Positions 1 through 8,965 are shown, counted from the first letter of the stretch. The stretch is DNA of 64,000 nucleotides from Buttiauxella izardii (GCF_003601925.1 NZ_QZWH01000039.1:39680-103679), one strand, 5' to 3'. Notes: generated by a model from the letters alone, not told the origin. Translations and numbers: made by a program.

Positions 1-68
1 CAAGAGTAATGACTGATAATTTTGTAAAATTAAAAGGCATTAGGGCAGGAGTTCGTCCTGAATATTAA
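1..68 (+). CDS. possible 3' end of an unidentified gene
   Basis: The frame beginning at base 3 is open from the window edge to TAA at 66-68 and would encode a tail ending GVRPEY. AT-rich non-coding sequence follows. I do not recognise the peptide, and about 21 codons is too short to separate a real C-terminus from chance. Confidence 0.2.
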   Translation, partial: RVMTDNFVKLKGIRAGVRPEY

Positions 69-371
69 GCATACGCCCTTCAAAATTTTAAATACATTTC
101 TTGCAATAGGTAAAAATAGACATTGCGCTACTCTGGAAATAGATAAAAACAGTACATTAATAAACCAAGCAACGAACCAATCTATCTAATAATATGTTTC
201 AAGAATGTTTCCTTGTTATCCGGATGTAGCGCGGCGCCCATATAAAAGACAAAACATTGCAAGAGAAATGTAATCTCATACCATTTAACTCCTACGTAAA
301 TTAATACGAATATGGAGCGATGATTATATTGAGAGTAATATCACATCAATTCATCATACAAATGGTTCATC
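69..371. other. intergenic, AT-rich, nothing identified
   Basis: About 300 bases of AT-rich sequence precede the L,D-transpeptidase gene and presumably hold its promoter. I see no convincing hairpin, operator or small ORF. The ribosome binding site before the ATG at 372 is weak. Confidence 0.4.
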
Positions 372-1292
372 ATGAAATTCCGTACACCCTTTCTCCTGGT
401 CATTGGACTCCTGGCCTCACACTCTTCATTCTCCTCAACATTCACTCTCCCTTCTGACGGCGGTCGTTTGGTTGGGCAAAATGCTATTGAGCAAATCCCC
501 TCCCACAACAAGCAGCCGCTGGAAAACTTTGCAGTTAAGTACCATGTGGGTTTAAGCAATATGCTGGAAGCGAATCCAGGTATAGACCCCTGGTTGCCGC
601 AATCGGGAAGCGTTGTCACATTCCCTCTGCAAGTGATTCTGCCTGATACGGTACATGAGGGAATCATCATTAATACTGCTGAAATGCGGCTTTACTATTA
701 CCCACAAGGCAAGAATGTAGTGGAAATTTTCCCGGTGGGTATAGGCCAGGTGGGCCACGATACACCTGATCATTGGGTGACGAGGGTGCAAGGCAAAAAA
801 GCAGGCCCAACCTGGACACCTACGCCTAATGAAAGGGCTGAGTTTGCTGCAGAAGGCCAAATATTGCCGGCGGTTGTTCCTCCTGGGCCAGAAAACCCGA
901 TGGGTTTATATGCGATGTATATCGGTAATCTTTTTGCTATTCATGGCACAAACGCAAATTTTGGAATTGGCCTGAGAGTCAGCCACGGTTGTGTTCGTTT
1001 AAGGGCTGATGACTTGAAAAAACTCTTTAATGAAGTCCCGGTCGGTACTCGCGTTGAATTGATTAACGAACCGGTGAAAGCCACTGTTGAGCCAGATGGA
1101 TCTCGTTATGTAGAGGTTCACAACCCACTATCTTCAAATGAAGCAGAATTTAATACGGCAAACGTATCGCCTCTTCACCTGTCTCAGAAAATTGAATCCG
1201 TCTTAGGGGATAAACAGGTGCAACATGACGTTGTGGATAAAGCATTGGCAATGCGCGCAGGCTTGCCTGTACAAATTAACATCAAAAACTAA
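372..1292 (+). CDS. ldtB: L,D-transpeptidase, LdtB (YbiS)-like
   Basis: Periplasmic enzyme that anchors Braun lipoprotein to peptidoglycan (LdtA/B/C) or makes 3-3 crosslinks (LdtD/E). The 306-residue product has a signal peptide (about 1-22), a LysM-like segment (about 40-90) and a YkuD catalytic domain (about 95-235) with HGT at 191-193 and the signature SHGCVRL at 204-210, so Cys207 is the nucleophile. Stretches such as [16 protein letters not shown] and YYPxGxN resemble E. coli YbiS more than ErfK or YnhG; that is recall, not an alignment. It is monocistronic, with a terminator downstream. The setting next to malic enzyme is not the E. coli ybiS locus, so this may be an extra paralogue. 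Family assignment is secure, the symbol less so. Confidence 0.85.
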   Translation: MKFRTPFLLVIGLLASHSSFSSTFTLPSDGGRLVGQNAIEQIPSHNKQPLENFAVKYHVGLSNMLEANPGIDPWLPQSGSVVTFPLQVILPDTVHEGIIINTAEMRLYYYPQGKNVVEIFPVGIGQVGHDTPDHWVTRVQGKKAGPTWTPTPNERAEFAAEGQILPAVVPPGPENPMGLYAMYIGNLFAIHGTNANFGIGLRVSHGCVRLRADDLKKLFNEVPVGTRVELINEPVKATVEPDGSRYVEVHNPLSSNEAEFNTANVSPLHLSQKIESVLGDKQVQHDVVDKALAMRAGLPVQINIKN

Positions 1293-1334
1293 ATCTTATC
1301 AGGACTGATAAAAGGGTAGTCGACAGAAAAGGGG

Positions 1335-1379
1335 GGTTGATGTTGTTAGTTAAACCAACATCAACCTTTCTGTTATATT
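1335..1379 (+). terminator. rho-independent terminator after the L,D-transpeptidase
   Basis: Perfect 11-bp inverted repeat, GGTTGATGTTG (1335-1345) with CAACATCAACC (1356-1366), followed by a T-rich tract. A run of A and G on the other side means it could also work on the minus strand. The rest of the 351-base gap 1293-1643 is AT-rich and must contain the malic enzyme promoter; no operator was recognised. Confidence 0.75.
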
Positions 1380-1643
1380 TTGTTGCACTTCACTTTAAAA
1401 CAACACACCTGTCTTCATTATGTTTCTTTTGTGCACCTGAATGTTTCAGATAAATTTATTGAGAATTACCAAGGTTGCATTTTTGTTTTTATTATTCTTA
1501 ATCACACATCTGACGCTTAAAGCATATAGCCTTTTTGAATATGGATTCTGGCTACTGATTTAGCACATTTGCATAAGAAAATAATTAGGAATATATATCT
1601 CTACAAATTCAGACAGTCAATTATTTAACAAAGTGAGAGTCAA

Positions 1644-3305
1644 ATGCGATACACCCATCTTTCCGGGCAATCCCTGCTTAGCAATACAACCTTTAATAAG
1701 GGAAGCGCATTTAGTAACAGTGAGCGTAATGAATTTAATTTACATGGACTTATCCCAACTATTGTTGAAACTATAGATGAACAAAGTGACCGGATCCGCT
1801 TCCAGCTAAATAATTTCATCACTGACGAAGACAAGCATATTTTTTTGCGTAACCTGCAAGATACAAATGAGGTGCTTTTTTATCATTACATTACTTCTGA
1901 TATCGAATCTTCGCTGCCGTTAATTTATACACCAACGGTTGGTTATGCCTGCCAGCATTTTTCGGAAATCTGGCGTAAAAACCGAGGAGTATTTATTGCC
2001 TGGGAGGATCGGGACAATATTGAAAGCATTCTTCGAAATGTTCTTAGCGATGATATCAAAATTATTGTGGTTACAGATGGTGAGAGAATTCTCGGGTTAG
2101 GCGACCAGGGCATTGGTGGGATGGGTATTCCTATAGGGAAATTGTCTTTATACACGGCATGCGGCGGTATAGATCCACATCAGTGTTTACCCGTAATGCT
2201 CGATGTCGGGACTAATAATAACGAACTGCTAAGCAATCCATTGTATATGGGAGCACGCCATGCTCGAATTTCTGATGCGGAATACTTTGAGTTCATTGAT
2301 ATTTTCGTGTCGGCAATTGAGCGCCGTTGGCCTGGTGTATTATTGCAGTTTGAGGATTTCGCATTACAGCATGCCACTCCATTGTTGAAAGAATATCAGG
2401 ACAAATTATGTTGCTTTAATGATGATATTCAGGGAACAGCGTCTGTAGCATTAGGCTCTATTCTCGCGGCCTGTCTGCGCAATAAAATATCACTTTCCGA
2501 ACAACGTATTATGTTCGTTGGGGCTGGATCTGCGGGTTGTGGCATTGCCGAGCTCATTGTATCAGCACTTAAGGCTGATGGTATTGATGAGGAAGTCGCC
2601 AGAAGTCATATATTTCTTGTCGATAAAGATGGGCTGGTATTAAAAGACACTCCGGCATTAACCGATTTCCAGTATCGACTGGCTCATGCAAGAGAAAGCT
2701 TAACATTTTCGCCTGATGGCAAAAATATTGCGGCACTGGTTAATTGCATTCGACCTTCGATATTGATTGGGGTATCTGGTGTGCCTGGACTTTTTACGGA
2801 AGAAGTTATCAAATCGATGCATTCTTGCACTTCCACGCCGATTATTTTCCCGTTGTCGAATCCAACGTCACGCGTCGAAGCTGAACCTGCCGACATTATC
2901 GAATGGACCGAAGGTAACGCGATCATAGCTACAGGTAGTCCATTCGCGCCGGTAATCTACAATGGTAATAAGCACATCATTTCTCAATGCAATAACTCTT
3001 ATATCTTCCCGGGCCTTGGGTTGGGTGTTTTACTCTCCAATGCGAAACGCGTAACCGAAAGTATGTTCCTGGCAGCCAGTAAAATCCTTGCACAATCATC
3101 GCCTATGCTCAAAGACCCGCATGGAGCATTATTACCTGAGCTTACAAAGATTCATGAAATATCTAAAAAAATTGCCATTGCCGTTGCGCTTGCAGGTGCT
3201 GAGGATGGCGTTGCGACAAGAATGGGAATTTATGAATTAGAAGAAAAATTAGAGAAGATATTCTGGAAACCTGAGTATCAGGATTACAAGCGTATTTCTT
3301 TCTGA
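1644..3305 (+). CDS. maeA: NAD-dependent malic enzyme, MaeA (SfcA) family
   Basis: Oxidative decarboxylation of L-malate to pyruvate and CO2, in the cytoplasm. The protein has 553 residues (E. coli MaeA 565). Visible motifs: YTPTVG (95-100, catalytic Tyr95), TDGERILGLGDQG (144-156), catalytic Lys166 in GIPIGKL, FNDDIQGT (258-265, metal-binding acidic residues), and a Rossmann GAGSAG (293-298). The C-terminus FWKPEYQDYKRISF resembles that of MaeA. The N-terminal 20 residues and overall identity diverge enough that it could be a MaeA paralogue; malolactic enzymes are close relatives. Start ATG 1644 follows GTGAGAG. It stands alone between two terminators and is convergent with the YhjX-type transporter. 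Confidence 0.87.
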   Translation: MRYTHLSGQSLLSNTTFNKGSAFSNSERNEFNLHGLIPTIVETIDEQSDRIRFQLNNFITDEDKHIFLRNLQDTNEVLFYHYITSDIESSLPLIYTPTVGYACQHFSEIWRKNRGVFIAWEDRDNIESILRNVLSDDIKIIVVTDGERILGLGDQGIGGMGIPIGKLSLYTACGGIDPHQCLPVMLDVGTNNNELLSNPLYMGARHARISDAEYFEFIDIFVSAIERRWPGVLLQFEDFALQHATPLLKEYQDKLCCFNDDIQGTASVALGSILAACLRNKISLSEQRIMFVGAGSAGCGIAELIVSALKADGIDEEVARSHIFLVDKDGLVLKDTPALTDFQYRLAHARESLTFSPDGKNIAALVNCIRPSILIGVSGVPGLFTEEVIKSMHSCTSTPIIFPLSNPTSRVEAEPADIIEWTEGNAIIATGSPFAPVIYNGNKHIISQCNNSYIFPGLGLGVLLSNAKRVTESMFLAASKILAQSSPMLKDPHGALLPELTKIHEISKKIAIAVALAGAEDGVATRMGIYELEEKLEKIFWKPEYQDYKRISF

Positions 3306-3342
3306 TGAGTTTCCCCTACCCGCTTTGTTTTAAGTAACCATA

Positions 3343-3378
3343 AAAAATCCGGAAATATTAATCATTTCCGGATTTTTT
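3343..3378. terminator. bidirectional terminator between malic enzyme and yhjX
   Basis: Inverted repeat AAAAATCCGGAAAT (3343-3356) and ATTTCCGGATTTTT (3364-3377), with A and T runs on both sides. It serves the convergent malic enzyme (+) and MFS (-) genes. Confidence 0.85.
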
Positions 3379-3421
3379 GTTAATTAACCAGGCGACTAAA
3401 CACCATTGATATCAAAATGGC

Positions 3422-4630
3422 TTAAACCTTTGCAGTTGAAGCCGGGCGACGCACCGTAAGTGAAAACACGATAGAGACGATAAGCAGCACAAAGATAACC
3501 CAGAAAGTTGCCTGGAAACCGCCAAACATCGAAGCGATAACCGAGCCGAGGAAGGAACCAATACCAAAACCCAGGTAGATAACACCGTAGTTTTTGGTCA
3601 CGTTATTCAAACCAAAAAATTCGGAGACCAGGGAAGGATATGTGGTCAGGTGACCGCCGAAATTAAACGCCACACATGCCAGAGCGAAGAAGAAAGAGAC
3701 TTCGTGCAGGTGGGCGAAATTAAGCATTACCATCCCGACGAGACAAACAATCTGACCAAAAGTAACAACGCGGATAGTGCTGACTTTATCAGACATAATG
3801 CCCATCACCAGGCGGCCCAGCAGGTTAGCCACCGCAACCACGGTTACCGCATTGGCGGCTGTAATGGCATCCAGATGCACCATAGATTGTGCGATGTCTT
3901 TTGCCACACCAACCACATACAACCCTCCCATCATGGCAGTAGTGAACATCAGAGCCAGCAACCAGTATTGCGGTTTACGCATCGCTTCAGCCAGGGTGTA
4001 ATCCTTCTGAATTTCACCACCAGAAACTTTCACGTTCTGATGTGGGGCATCCGTCATCAGCAATGCGCCAACGATACAGATAATCGCGGCGATCACACCC
4101 CACCACATCATTGCGGAAGACAGCAGGAAATGAGTTAGCAGATCAACGTTAATGAATTTGAATGCCAGTGAACCCAGGCCATAGCAGCCGATAGAGAAAG
4201 CAGAGATAAGCCCTTTGCGTTCAGGGAACCAGCGTACACAGTTTGTCAGTGTCAGAAGATAGCCTGCACCATCAGCGATACCCACCAATACACCGCCAGT
4301 TATCCACAACACCATCAGATTCGATGAGAAGCCCGTTGCGGTCAGGCCAATAAGCAACAGAATAGCCGAAGCAATAGTGACGGTTTTAACACCAAATTTA
4401 TCCTGAAGTTTACCCGCGAAGGAGGAGGCAATTGCCAGACCCAGGCAGAGAATACCGAACGTGAACGCGACATTGGGAATCGTCGAATGCAGTTTCGAAG
4501 CAAACGGAGCATTGAATAAAGACCAGGTGTAGACGGAGCCGAGTGCGAACTGAGCGAGCAGTGTTCCAACAAAGGTTAGCCAGCGAGTATGTGCCGGATA
4601 GACCTTTTGAGAACCCGATTTACTTTTCAT
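3422..4630 (-). CDS. yhjX: MFS transporter of the OFA family, YhjX-like
   Basis: 402-residue, 12-helix inner-membrane transporter of the oxalate/formate antiporter (OFA) branch, the same length as E. coli YhjX, with the conserved segments QFALGSVYTWSLFN, NCVRWFPERKGLISAF and SEFFGLNN. In E. coli YhjX is the main target of the pyruvate-sensing YpdA/YpdB two-component system; its substrate is not firmly established. Three YpdB-type boxes lie upstream at 4706-4757, so the same control is likely. The neighbouring malic enzyme produces pyruvate. The start is the ATG whose complement is at 4628-4630. Confidence 0.88.
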   Translation of the reverse strand: MKSKSGSQKVYPAHTRWLTFVGTLLAQFALGSVYTWSLFNAPFASKLHSTIPNVAFTFGILCLGLAIASSFAGKLQDKFGVKTVTIASAILLLIGLTATGFSSNLMVLWITGGVLVGIADGAGYLLTLTNCVRWFPERKGLISAFSIGCYGLGSLAFKFINVDLLTHFLLSSAMMWWGVIAAIICIVGALLMTDAPHQNVKVSGGEIQKDYTLAEAMRKPQYWLLALMFTTAMMGGLYVVGVAKDIAQSMVHLDAITAANAVTVVAVANLLGRLVMGIMSDKVSTIRVVTFGQIVCLVGMVMLNFAHLHEVSFFFALACVAFNFGGHLTTYPSLVSEFFGLNNVTKNYGVIYLGFGIGSFLGSVIASMFGGFQATFWVIFVLLIVSIVFSLTVRRPASTAKV

Positions 4631-4705
4631 CGAATGAACCTTAAGTGGTAGTAACTAAATTGCGCCCACTCTATTCCCCATTTATTGCAAGGGATCAGAA
4701 AAGGA

Positions 4706-4757
4706 ATGAAGTGCCATTAAAGCGGAATGAAATGCCTTTATTTCGGTATGAAATGCA
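4706..4757 (-). promoter_or_regulatory. three YpdB-type direct repeats upstream of yhjX
   Basis: Read on the minus strand, the decamer GGCATTTCAT occurs exactly at 4727-4736 and with one mismatch each at 4706-4715 and 4748-4757. Both spacers are exactly 11 bp. E. coli YpdB is known to bind two GGCATTTCAT motifs separated by 11 bp at the yhjX promoter; here there are three, 76-127 bp upstream of the start codon. Confidence 0.8.
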
Positions 4758-4868
4758 TCATTTGTATGATGAATGGATTTCATGGACAAAAAACAAACGA
4801 AAAAACGGCGCGGAGTTTGACCGGTATTGTTCAGCGGCGAAACGTTTCCAGGTATTCACCTGGTTTAC

Positions 4869-4934
4869 GTAGGTCGGGTAAGCGCAGCGTCACCCGACAA
4901 AATGGTGGATGACACAATCGCTTATCCACCCGAC
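4869..4934. repeat. REP-type palindromic repeat pair
   Basis: Begins GTAGGTCGGGTAAGCGCAGC, followed by the complementary CACCCGAC and a second inverted unit GGTGGAT...ATCCACC. Related copies with the same GTAGGTCGGATAAGCG core occur at 35130, 46530 and 48690. These are typical enterobacterial intergenic REP/BIME-like elements. Confidence 0.65.
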
Positions 4935-5047
4935 ATCCCCCTGCCGCACAATCTCTACGGACTTCTTTGTCGATGCGGCATGTGACATACTGTGCGGATA
5001 TTGTTCCCGCCACAAAAACTTACCGGGCGCAAACAAGACAAAACAAG

Positions 5048-5074
5048 GGGTTACGTGATGCGTAGCCCTTTTTT
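5048..5074 (+). terminator. orphan intrinsic terminator or attenuator
   Basis: Stem GGGTTACG (5048-5055), loop TGATG, stem CGTAGCCC (5061-5068), then six T. No plus-strand coding gene ends here. It lies 38 bases before the start of the small membrane protein. It therefore ends either an unannotated small RNA or the leader of that gene. The rest of the gap 4758-5047 contains the REP pair and no other recognisable element. Confidence 0.6.
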
Positions 5075-5112
5075 AATGCCTGATGAAGCAGGCAGTAATC
5101 GAAGAGGTTTTT

Positions 5113-5472
5113 ATGAACTGGGATGTGTTGAAGTGGTTGATTGGCATCTACTTTGGCTGTTTTTTTGGGCTTCTCAAAGTAGCCTATTCAGACCCAAAAT
5201 TTTATCTGGAGTACATAGATAAAAAACTCACCTGGTTCTGTTACACCTGCATGATAGCCTTCAGCGCTTTTTGGTATGGGCTATATGCTTGTAAAAACTA
5301 CACTATTGATAACATTGACCTGATATCAGAGCAGCTCGCCCATCTGGAAAAAGAATATAGCTATGTCACTTCCTATCTTCTTGTCCTGATTATCGGCTCC
5401 TGTTTATCCTTTGCCGCCAGCATTTTGTATATAGATATCGCGCGTAGAAAACAGGCTCATTTGAGTTCTTAA
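5113..5472 (+). CDS. small membrane protein of unknown function
   Basis: 119 residues starting MNWDVLKW. ATG 5113 is chosen because AGAGG precedes it and upstream in-frame starts would overlap the terminator. I do not recognise a family. It has about three hydrophobic helices (roughly 8-25, 38-60 and 85-110) with a polar, acidic stretch between the last two and an RRK-containing basic tail. It stands alone, with a terminator on each side. No function can be inferred; it could be a small accessory or phage-derived membrane protein. Confidence 0.6.
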   Translation: MNWDVLKWLIGIYFGCFFGLLKVAYSDPKFYLEYIDKKLTWFCYTCMIAFSAFWYGLYACKNYTIDNIDLISEQLAHLEKEYSYVTSYLLVLIIGSCLSFAASILYIDIARRKQAHLSS

Positions 5473-5506
5473 GCCTCGCGACGACGTTGGCAAAATCCGA
5501 AAAGTT

Positions 5507-5541
5507 AAAAGCCCGCATGGTGAGTTCATGCGGGCTTTTTT
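5507..5541. terminator. rho-independent terminator
   Basis: AAAAGCCCGCATG (5507-5519) and CATGCGGGCTTTT (5527-5539) form a perfect 13-bp stem with flanking A and T runs. It lies between the small membrane protein (+) and the convergent AlbA_2/HATPase gene (-). Confidence 0.9.
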
Positions 5542-5563
5542 GTTTTATGGCTCCCAAATCTTA

Positions 5564-7531
5564 CTAATTCAACGTATAGCCCTGTTTAGGGGAATTGGGT
5601 TTATTAGGGAATGCTAGTTTCAGCTGTTTTGCATCCACCATCGGCTTTAAGTAGTTCTGACGAATACTTTGCGCCTTACGCCCCAATAGTATTTCCATTA
5701 CAGATACGGATAAGTAATGTCCATTGCATAAATCGGTGAGGAGTTCTTTCATGACTTCAGTATCCAGGCGGCGATGTTCTCTGGATGGCGCAGTCTTATC
5801 TTGAAGATATTCCCGAAACTCGACACTCAATACTTCCAGATCATCAATAAACGGTTTATCAAGTAACTCATGGATAAAGCGGCCATTTTCATCCCGCCCC
5901 TGATTCCCATCCACTAAGTTGTGTTCACTATGCGTTAAGCTTGGGTCGCTATGCGTTAAGTTGGGCTCGTTATGCGTTAAGTTCTTAACTCCACTTAACG
6001 CATTAGCAAAGACATCCTCCGGAGAAGGCGGCTCCATTCCTGGTAAACTATATGATTTATCTCGTTTCTCTCCACTGGATACAAGGAACCCTTTATCCAC
6101 CAATTTTGGAAGTGTTAAGGTTACATCGCGAGAATGTTTGCTGGTCAACTGGCATGCTCTCTCATGATTAACCCAACCCTCTATGGCTGCGGTGACAACA
6201 ATCATTTTTTCAAAATCATCAAGCTGATGAAAAGTTTCACCAAATAATGCATCAAGAAGCTCAGTAACTTCTCGAGGAATTAAACTCACCGTCGACAGTT
6301 CCAGCAATGTTTGTTCAGACGGTTCTGTTTTCTCATACAGCTTGGGTGTGCGCCAGTTAGCCCACTTCCACCCACTCATTATTTTGGGGATCCCAGAACC
6401 TGCACGCTCCCCTGCGCCAATCATCAAAAACATCTGATGCATTCGGCGATTACGACAATCACTTTCTCCACCTTTAATGGCAATTTCCGGCGGTACTCTC
6501 ATAAGACCTGGGTTACGAAAACCAAATAAGTCGGGTCTTTTGATAATTAAGATTGAGCTTCTGCCTGTGTAATCAGCATGAACCAGTGTATTTACAAGTG
6601 CCTCACGTATGGCTTCATGCGCTCTGGTCTCATCAAGGCGGATACCATCTTGTAATTCAAAAGGAACTTTCAGGTCGGTGATGAGCTTGCGGTATGTACG
6701 GCGATAAAAATCAAAAATATTTCCAGACCAAGAGCCATCGGGATAAATCCTGTCTATCCAACGAGCATCTGATTGGGCCTCATCACGTTCGCGATAATCA
6801 ACAAAATAGTTTGGAACAGCATCTTGAATGGCATTCCATGTTCCAAACATCAGGATGCCTGCAAGGGTTAAACCTTCAACTCCACTTTGCCGGTCTTTAC
6901 GCCAACCACCTATATTTTTAAATAAATCAAAAATATCCATTTCTAGCCATGGATGTTGCGGCTTTGCAGCGGTGAATAAATTTCGGTAAGCGCGCAAACT
7001 GTCCTGATCAATATCGTTGAAATCAAAACCAGGAAGGATTTTATCATCACGACTATCTTCAACCTGTTCTGCCATCATTCTTTTTATTTGTTCTTCAGAA
7101 CAGTGGCAATCTCCCTCATGGCGGCGTATATACGCTTCTGACATAGGCTGATTATTAAGATAAATTGGTTTTTGTTCACGCCTGGCAGCAGGGACTTCTA
7201 TGACAAGAATAGTTTTGTTATCCAGAGTTACGCTCTGAACTGAATTATCGGTGAGCAGGTTGACGTTAACTTTCTTCTTATTGTTCGCAATATCGAAAAG
7301 TTGCTTTGTTACCGTTGCAACATCGCTGATTCCTTCAGTAGTAAACCGACCTTTTTTCTCTTTGACTCCCAGGACCACGTAACCGCCTCTGGCATTTGCC
7401 ATAGCGCTATATGTGCGCCAGAAATCGTCAGGTAGCTTTCCTTTTCCATCAACTCCCTGTGCCAGCTTAAATTCAAGTTCCGCAGATTCAGAGAGAGTTT
7501 GAATATCAAGCAGATCGGTTATCGCAAACAT
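5564..7531 (-). CDS. AlbA_2 (Schlafen AAA_4)/HATPase_c_4 protein, putative nucleic-acid-binding ATPase
   Basis: 655 residues. The N-terminus (about 8-150) has the AlbA_2/AAA_4 features: SAELEFKLA, then ANARGGYVVLGVKE and AYIRRHEGD. The middle (about 300-400) matches the HATPase_c_4 module seen in 'RecG-like' regulators: REALVNTLVHADY, then FRNPG and GAGERAGSGIPKI. A winged-helix-like region follows, and the last ~70 residues look like a further DNA-binding segment. Residues about 511-537 carry four copies of an LTH-containing heptad (NLTHNEP, NLTHSDP, SLTHSEH...) encoded by tandem DNA repeats. Such proteins are accessory genes, annotated as transcriptional regulators or helicases and sometimes found in defence islands; no partner gene is visible here. 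Specific function unknown. Confidence 0.75.
   Translation of the reverse strand: MFAITDLLDIQTLSESAELEFKLAQGVDGKGKLPDDFWRTYSAMANARGGYVVLGVKEKKGRFTTEGISDVATVTKQLFDIANNKKKVNVNLLTDNSVQSVTLDNKTILVIEVPAARREQKPIYLNNQPMSEAYIRRHEGDCHCSEEQIKRMMAEQVEDSRDDKILPGFDFNDIDQDSLRAYRNLFTAAKPQHPWLEMDIFDLFKNIGGWRKDRQSGVEGLTLAGILMFGTWNAIQDAVPNYFVDYRERDEAQSDARWIDRIYPDGSWSGNIFDFYRRTYRKLITDLKVPFELQDGIRLDETRAHEAIREALVNTLVHADYTGRSSILIIKRPDLFGFRNPGLMRVPPEIAIKGGESDCRNRRMHQMFLMIGAGERAGSGIPKIMSGWKWANWRTPKLYEKTEPSEQTLLELSTVSLIPREVTELLDALFGETFHQLDDFEKMIVVTAAIEGWVNHERACQLTSKHSRDVTLTLPKLVDKGFLVSSGEKRDKSYSLPGMEPPSPEDVFANALSGVKNLTHNEPNLTHSDPSLTHSEHNLVDGNQGRDENGRFIHELLDKPFIDDLEVLSVEFREYLQDKTAPSREHRRLDTEVMKELLTDLCNGHYLSVSVMEILLGRKAQSIRQNYLKPMVDAKQLKLAFPNKPNSPKQGYTLN
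5925..5995 (-). repeat. intragenic tandem repeat (about 21-bp unit) coding for LTH heptads
   Basis: The plus strand shows repeated TGCGTTAAG...TGGG units in phase with the reading frame, giving successive seven-residue units around Leu-Thr-His. It falls in the linker between the ATPase and the C-terminal part, where copy number could vary. Confidence 0.7.
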
Positions 7532-7782
7532 ATGTACCTATTGAGAGATTCGATAATTAACTAAAGAACTCAGCTGTCTTTTAGAAATGCCCAATCTGAC
7601 TTCCTAAGTTTACGGTTAAGACGGCTCGCCATAAATGCGGATCAGGGTGAGTGTAACATGGTGGAGAAAGCTAAAACTTGACCACAGTATTCACCCGCTA
7701 AAACCCTTCGTAATACACCTTAACAATATGACTTAAGCCCACCGGTTACACTCCCTTTCTATTTTAAAAGGGATGTTCCAAC

Positions 7783-8004
7783 ATGAAAAAATTGATGGCA
7801 GTTTTGCTATTAAGCGGCGTTGCGCTCTCCGTTACCGCTTGCTCAAGCGACTATGTGATGTCCACCAAAACGGGCGATATGATCGTGGCGCAAGGAAAGC
7901 CGGAAGTGGATAAAGACACGGGTATGACTCGCTACACGGATGAGCAAGGCAATGAACGCCAGATTAACAACGACCAAATCGTTGAGATGATTAAGAAGGA
8001 CTGA
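7783..8004 (+). CDS. YgdI/YgdR-family (DUF903) lipoprotein
   Basis: 73-residue precursor with a lipoprotein signal peptide and lipobox VTAC, so Cys20 would be lipidated. The mature part has the DUF903 pattern SDYVMSTKTGDMIVAQGKP...DTGMTRYTDEQGNERQIN, an SH3-like fold in E. coli YgdI and YgdR. Function of the family is unknown. It has its own promoter region (7532-7782) and AAGGGATG as ribosome binding site. It is a third family member if ygdI and ygdR are at their usual loci. Confidence 0.85.
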   Translation: MKKLMAVLLLSGVALSVTACSSDYVMSTKTGDMIVAQGKPEVDKDTGMTRYTDEQGNERQINNDQIVEMIKKD

Positions 8005-8022
8005 TTGGCCGCATTATATAAC

Positions 8023-8042
8023 CAGCCAGGGTTTACTGGCTG
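8023..8042. terminator. hairpin between convergent genes
   Basis: CAGCCAG (8023-8029) and CTGGCTG (8036-8042). There is no T run, so termination is only probable. It lies in the 52-base gap between the lipoprotein and esterase stop codons. Confidence 0.4.
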
Positions 8043-8056
8043 ATTGCAACTGAACT

Positions 8057-8965
8057 CTACCGCCCTACCCGCCACGCAACATCACGCATAGCATCGCGGG
8101 CCGCCTGGCTGATTCCACCCAGTTGGAAAAAGCCGTGGATCACGCCGAGGTAGCGCTGGCAGGTGGACTCAACGCCTTGATCCATCAGGCACTCATGCAG
8201 AACCTCGCCTTCATTGCGAAGTGGGTCATATTCAGCGGTGATGATATGTACCGATGGCAAACCTGCAAAATCTTCACGAAATAATGGGCTGGCTTCATCA
8301 TCCATTGAGTCAAGATCGGGCATGTAGGCTTCATAACCTGAAAGCAGCGTATCGCGGGTAATGATGTAGTCGTAGCCATTTTCCTGATAGCTGACAGATT
8401 CCGCCGTAGCGTCCAGCATCGGGTAAATCAGCATCAGCCGTGCAGGCAACCAGTTTCCCGCACTTTTCAGGCGCAGGGCGGTGACCAGGGCAATGTGTCC
8501 ACCGGCGCTGTCTCCCGCGAGCGTAATTCGTTCACGATTCACTTCCAGTTGATCAGCCGATTTCCAGATAGCGTTCGCCGCACACTCAGCATCGTCATGC
8601 GCTGCCGGATAAGTGTGCTCTGGTGCCAAACGATACTGAACGGCAATCACCCGGCAACCACTGTAATAGCAAAGCTGGCGTAACTGATTGTCATGGGTTT
8701 CAAACCCACCGCTAACAAAGCAACCACCGTGATAGTAGATCACTGCGGGTAGCGGTCCGGTCGCATTGAGTGGGGAAAATATGCGTAACGTGCAGCCATT
8801 AAGACAGACGTCTTTCACGTCGACTCGGGTTTCAGTTTCACCCGCTAAAACAGTGCTGGCGATATACCCGGCTCGGCGTTCGGCAAAAGTTTGTTGGCGT
8901 GAAGAAGGACGGCCTGAGTCGATGAACTCATCAACCAGCCCGGCAATTGCGGGTTCGAGGGACAT
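8057..8965 (-). CDS. alpha/beta hydrolase, HSL/Aes-type esterase
   Basis: 302-residue cytoplasmic esterase of the hormone-sensitive-lipase family (acetyl-esterase type). Visible: oxyanion-hole HGG at 79-81 (YYHGGCFVSGG), nucleophile elbow GDSAGG 151-156 (Ser153), catalytic Asp in AEYDPLRNEG and His in GVIHGFF. No signal peptide. It follows fdhE in the same direction after a 60-base gap and might be read through from it, but no formate link is known. E. coli Aes is 319 residues and sits elsewhere, so this is a family member, not the orthologue. Substrate unknown. Confidence 0.85.
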   Translation of the reverse strand: MSLEPAIAGLVDEFIDSGRPSSRQQTFAERRAGYIASTVLAGETETRVDVKDVCLNGCTLRIFSPLNATGPLPAVIYYHGGCFVSGGFETHDNQLRQLCYYSGCRVIAVQYRLAPEHTYPAAHDDAECAANAIWKSADQLEVNRERITLAGDSAGGHIALVTALRLKSAGNWLPARLMLIYPMLDATAESVSYQENGYDYIITRDTLLSGYEAYMPDLDSMDDEASPLFREDFAGLPSVHIITAEYDPLRNEGEVLHECLMDQGVESTCQRYLGVIHGFFQLGGISQAARDAMRDVAWRVGR

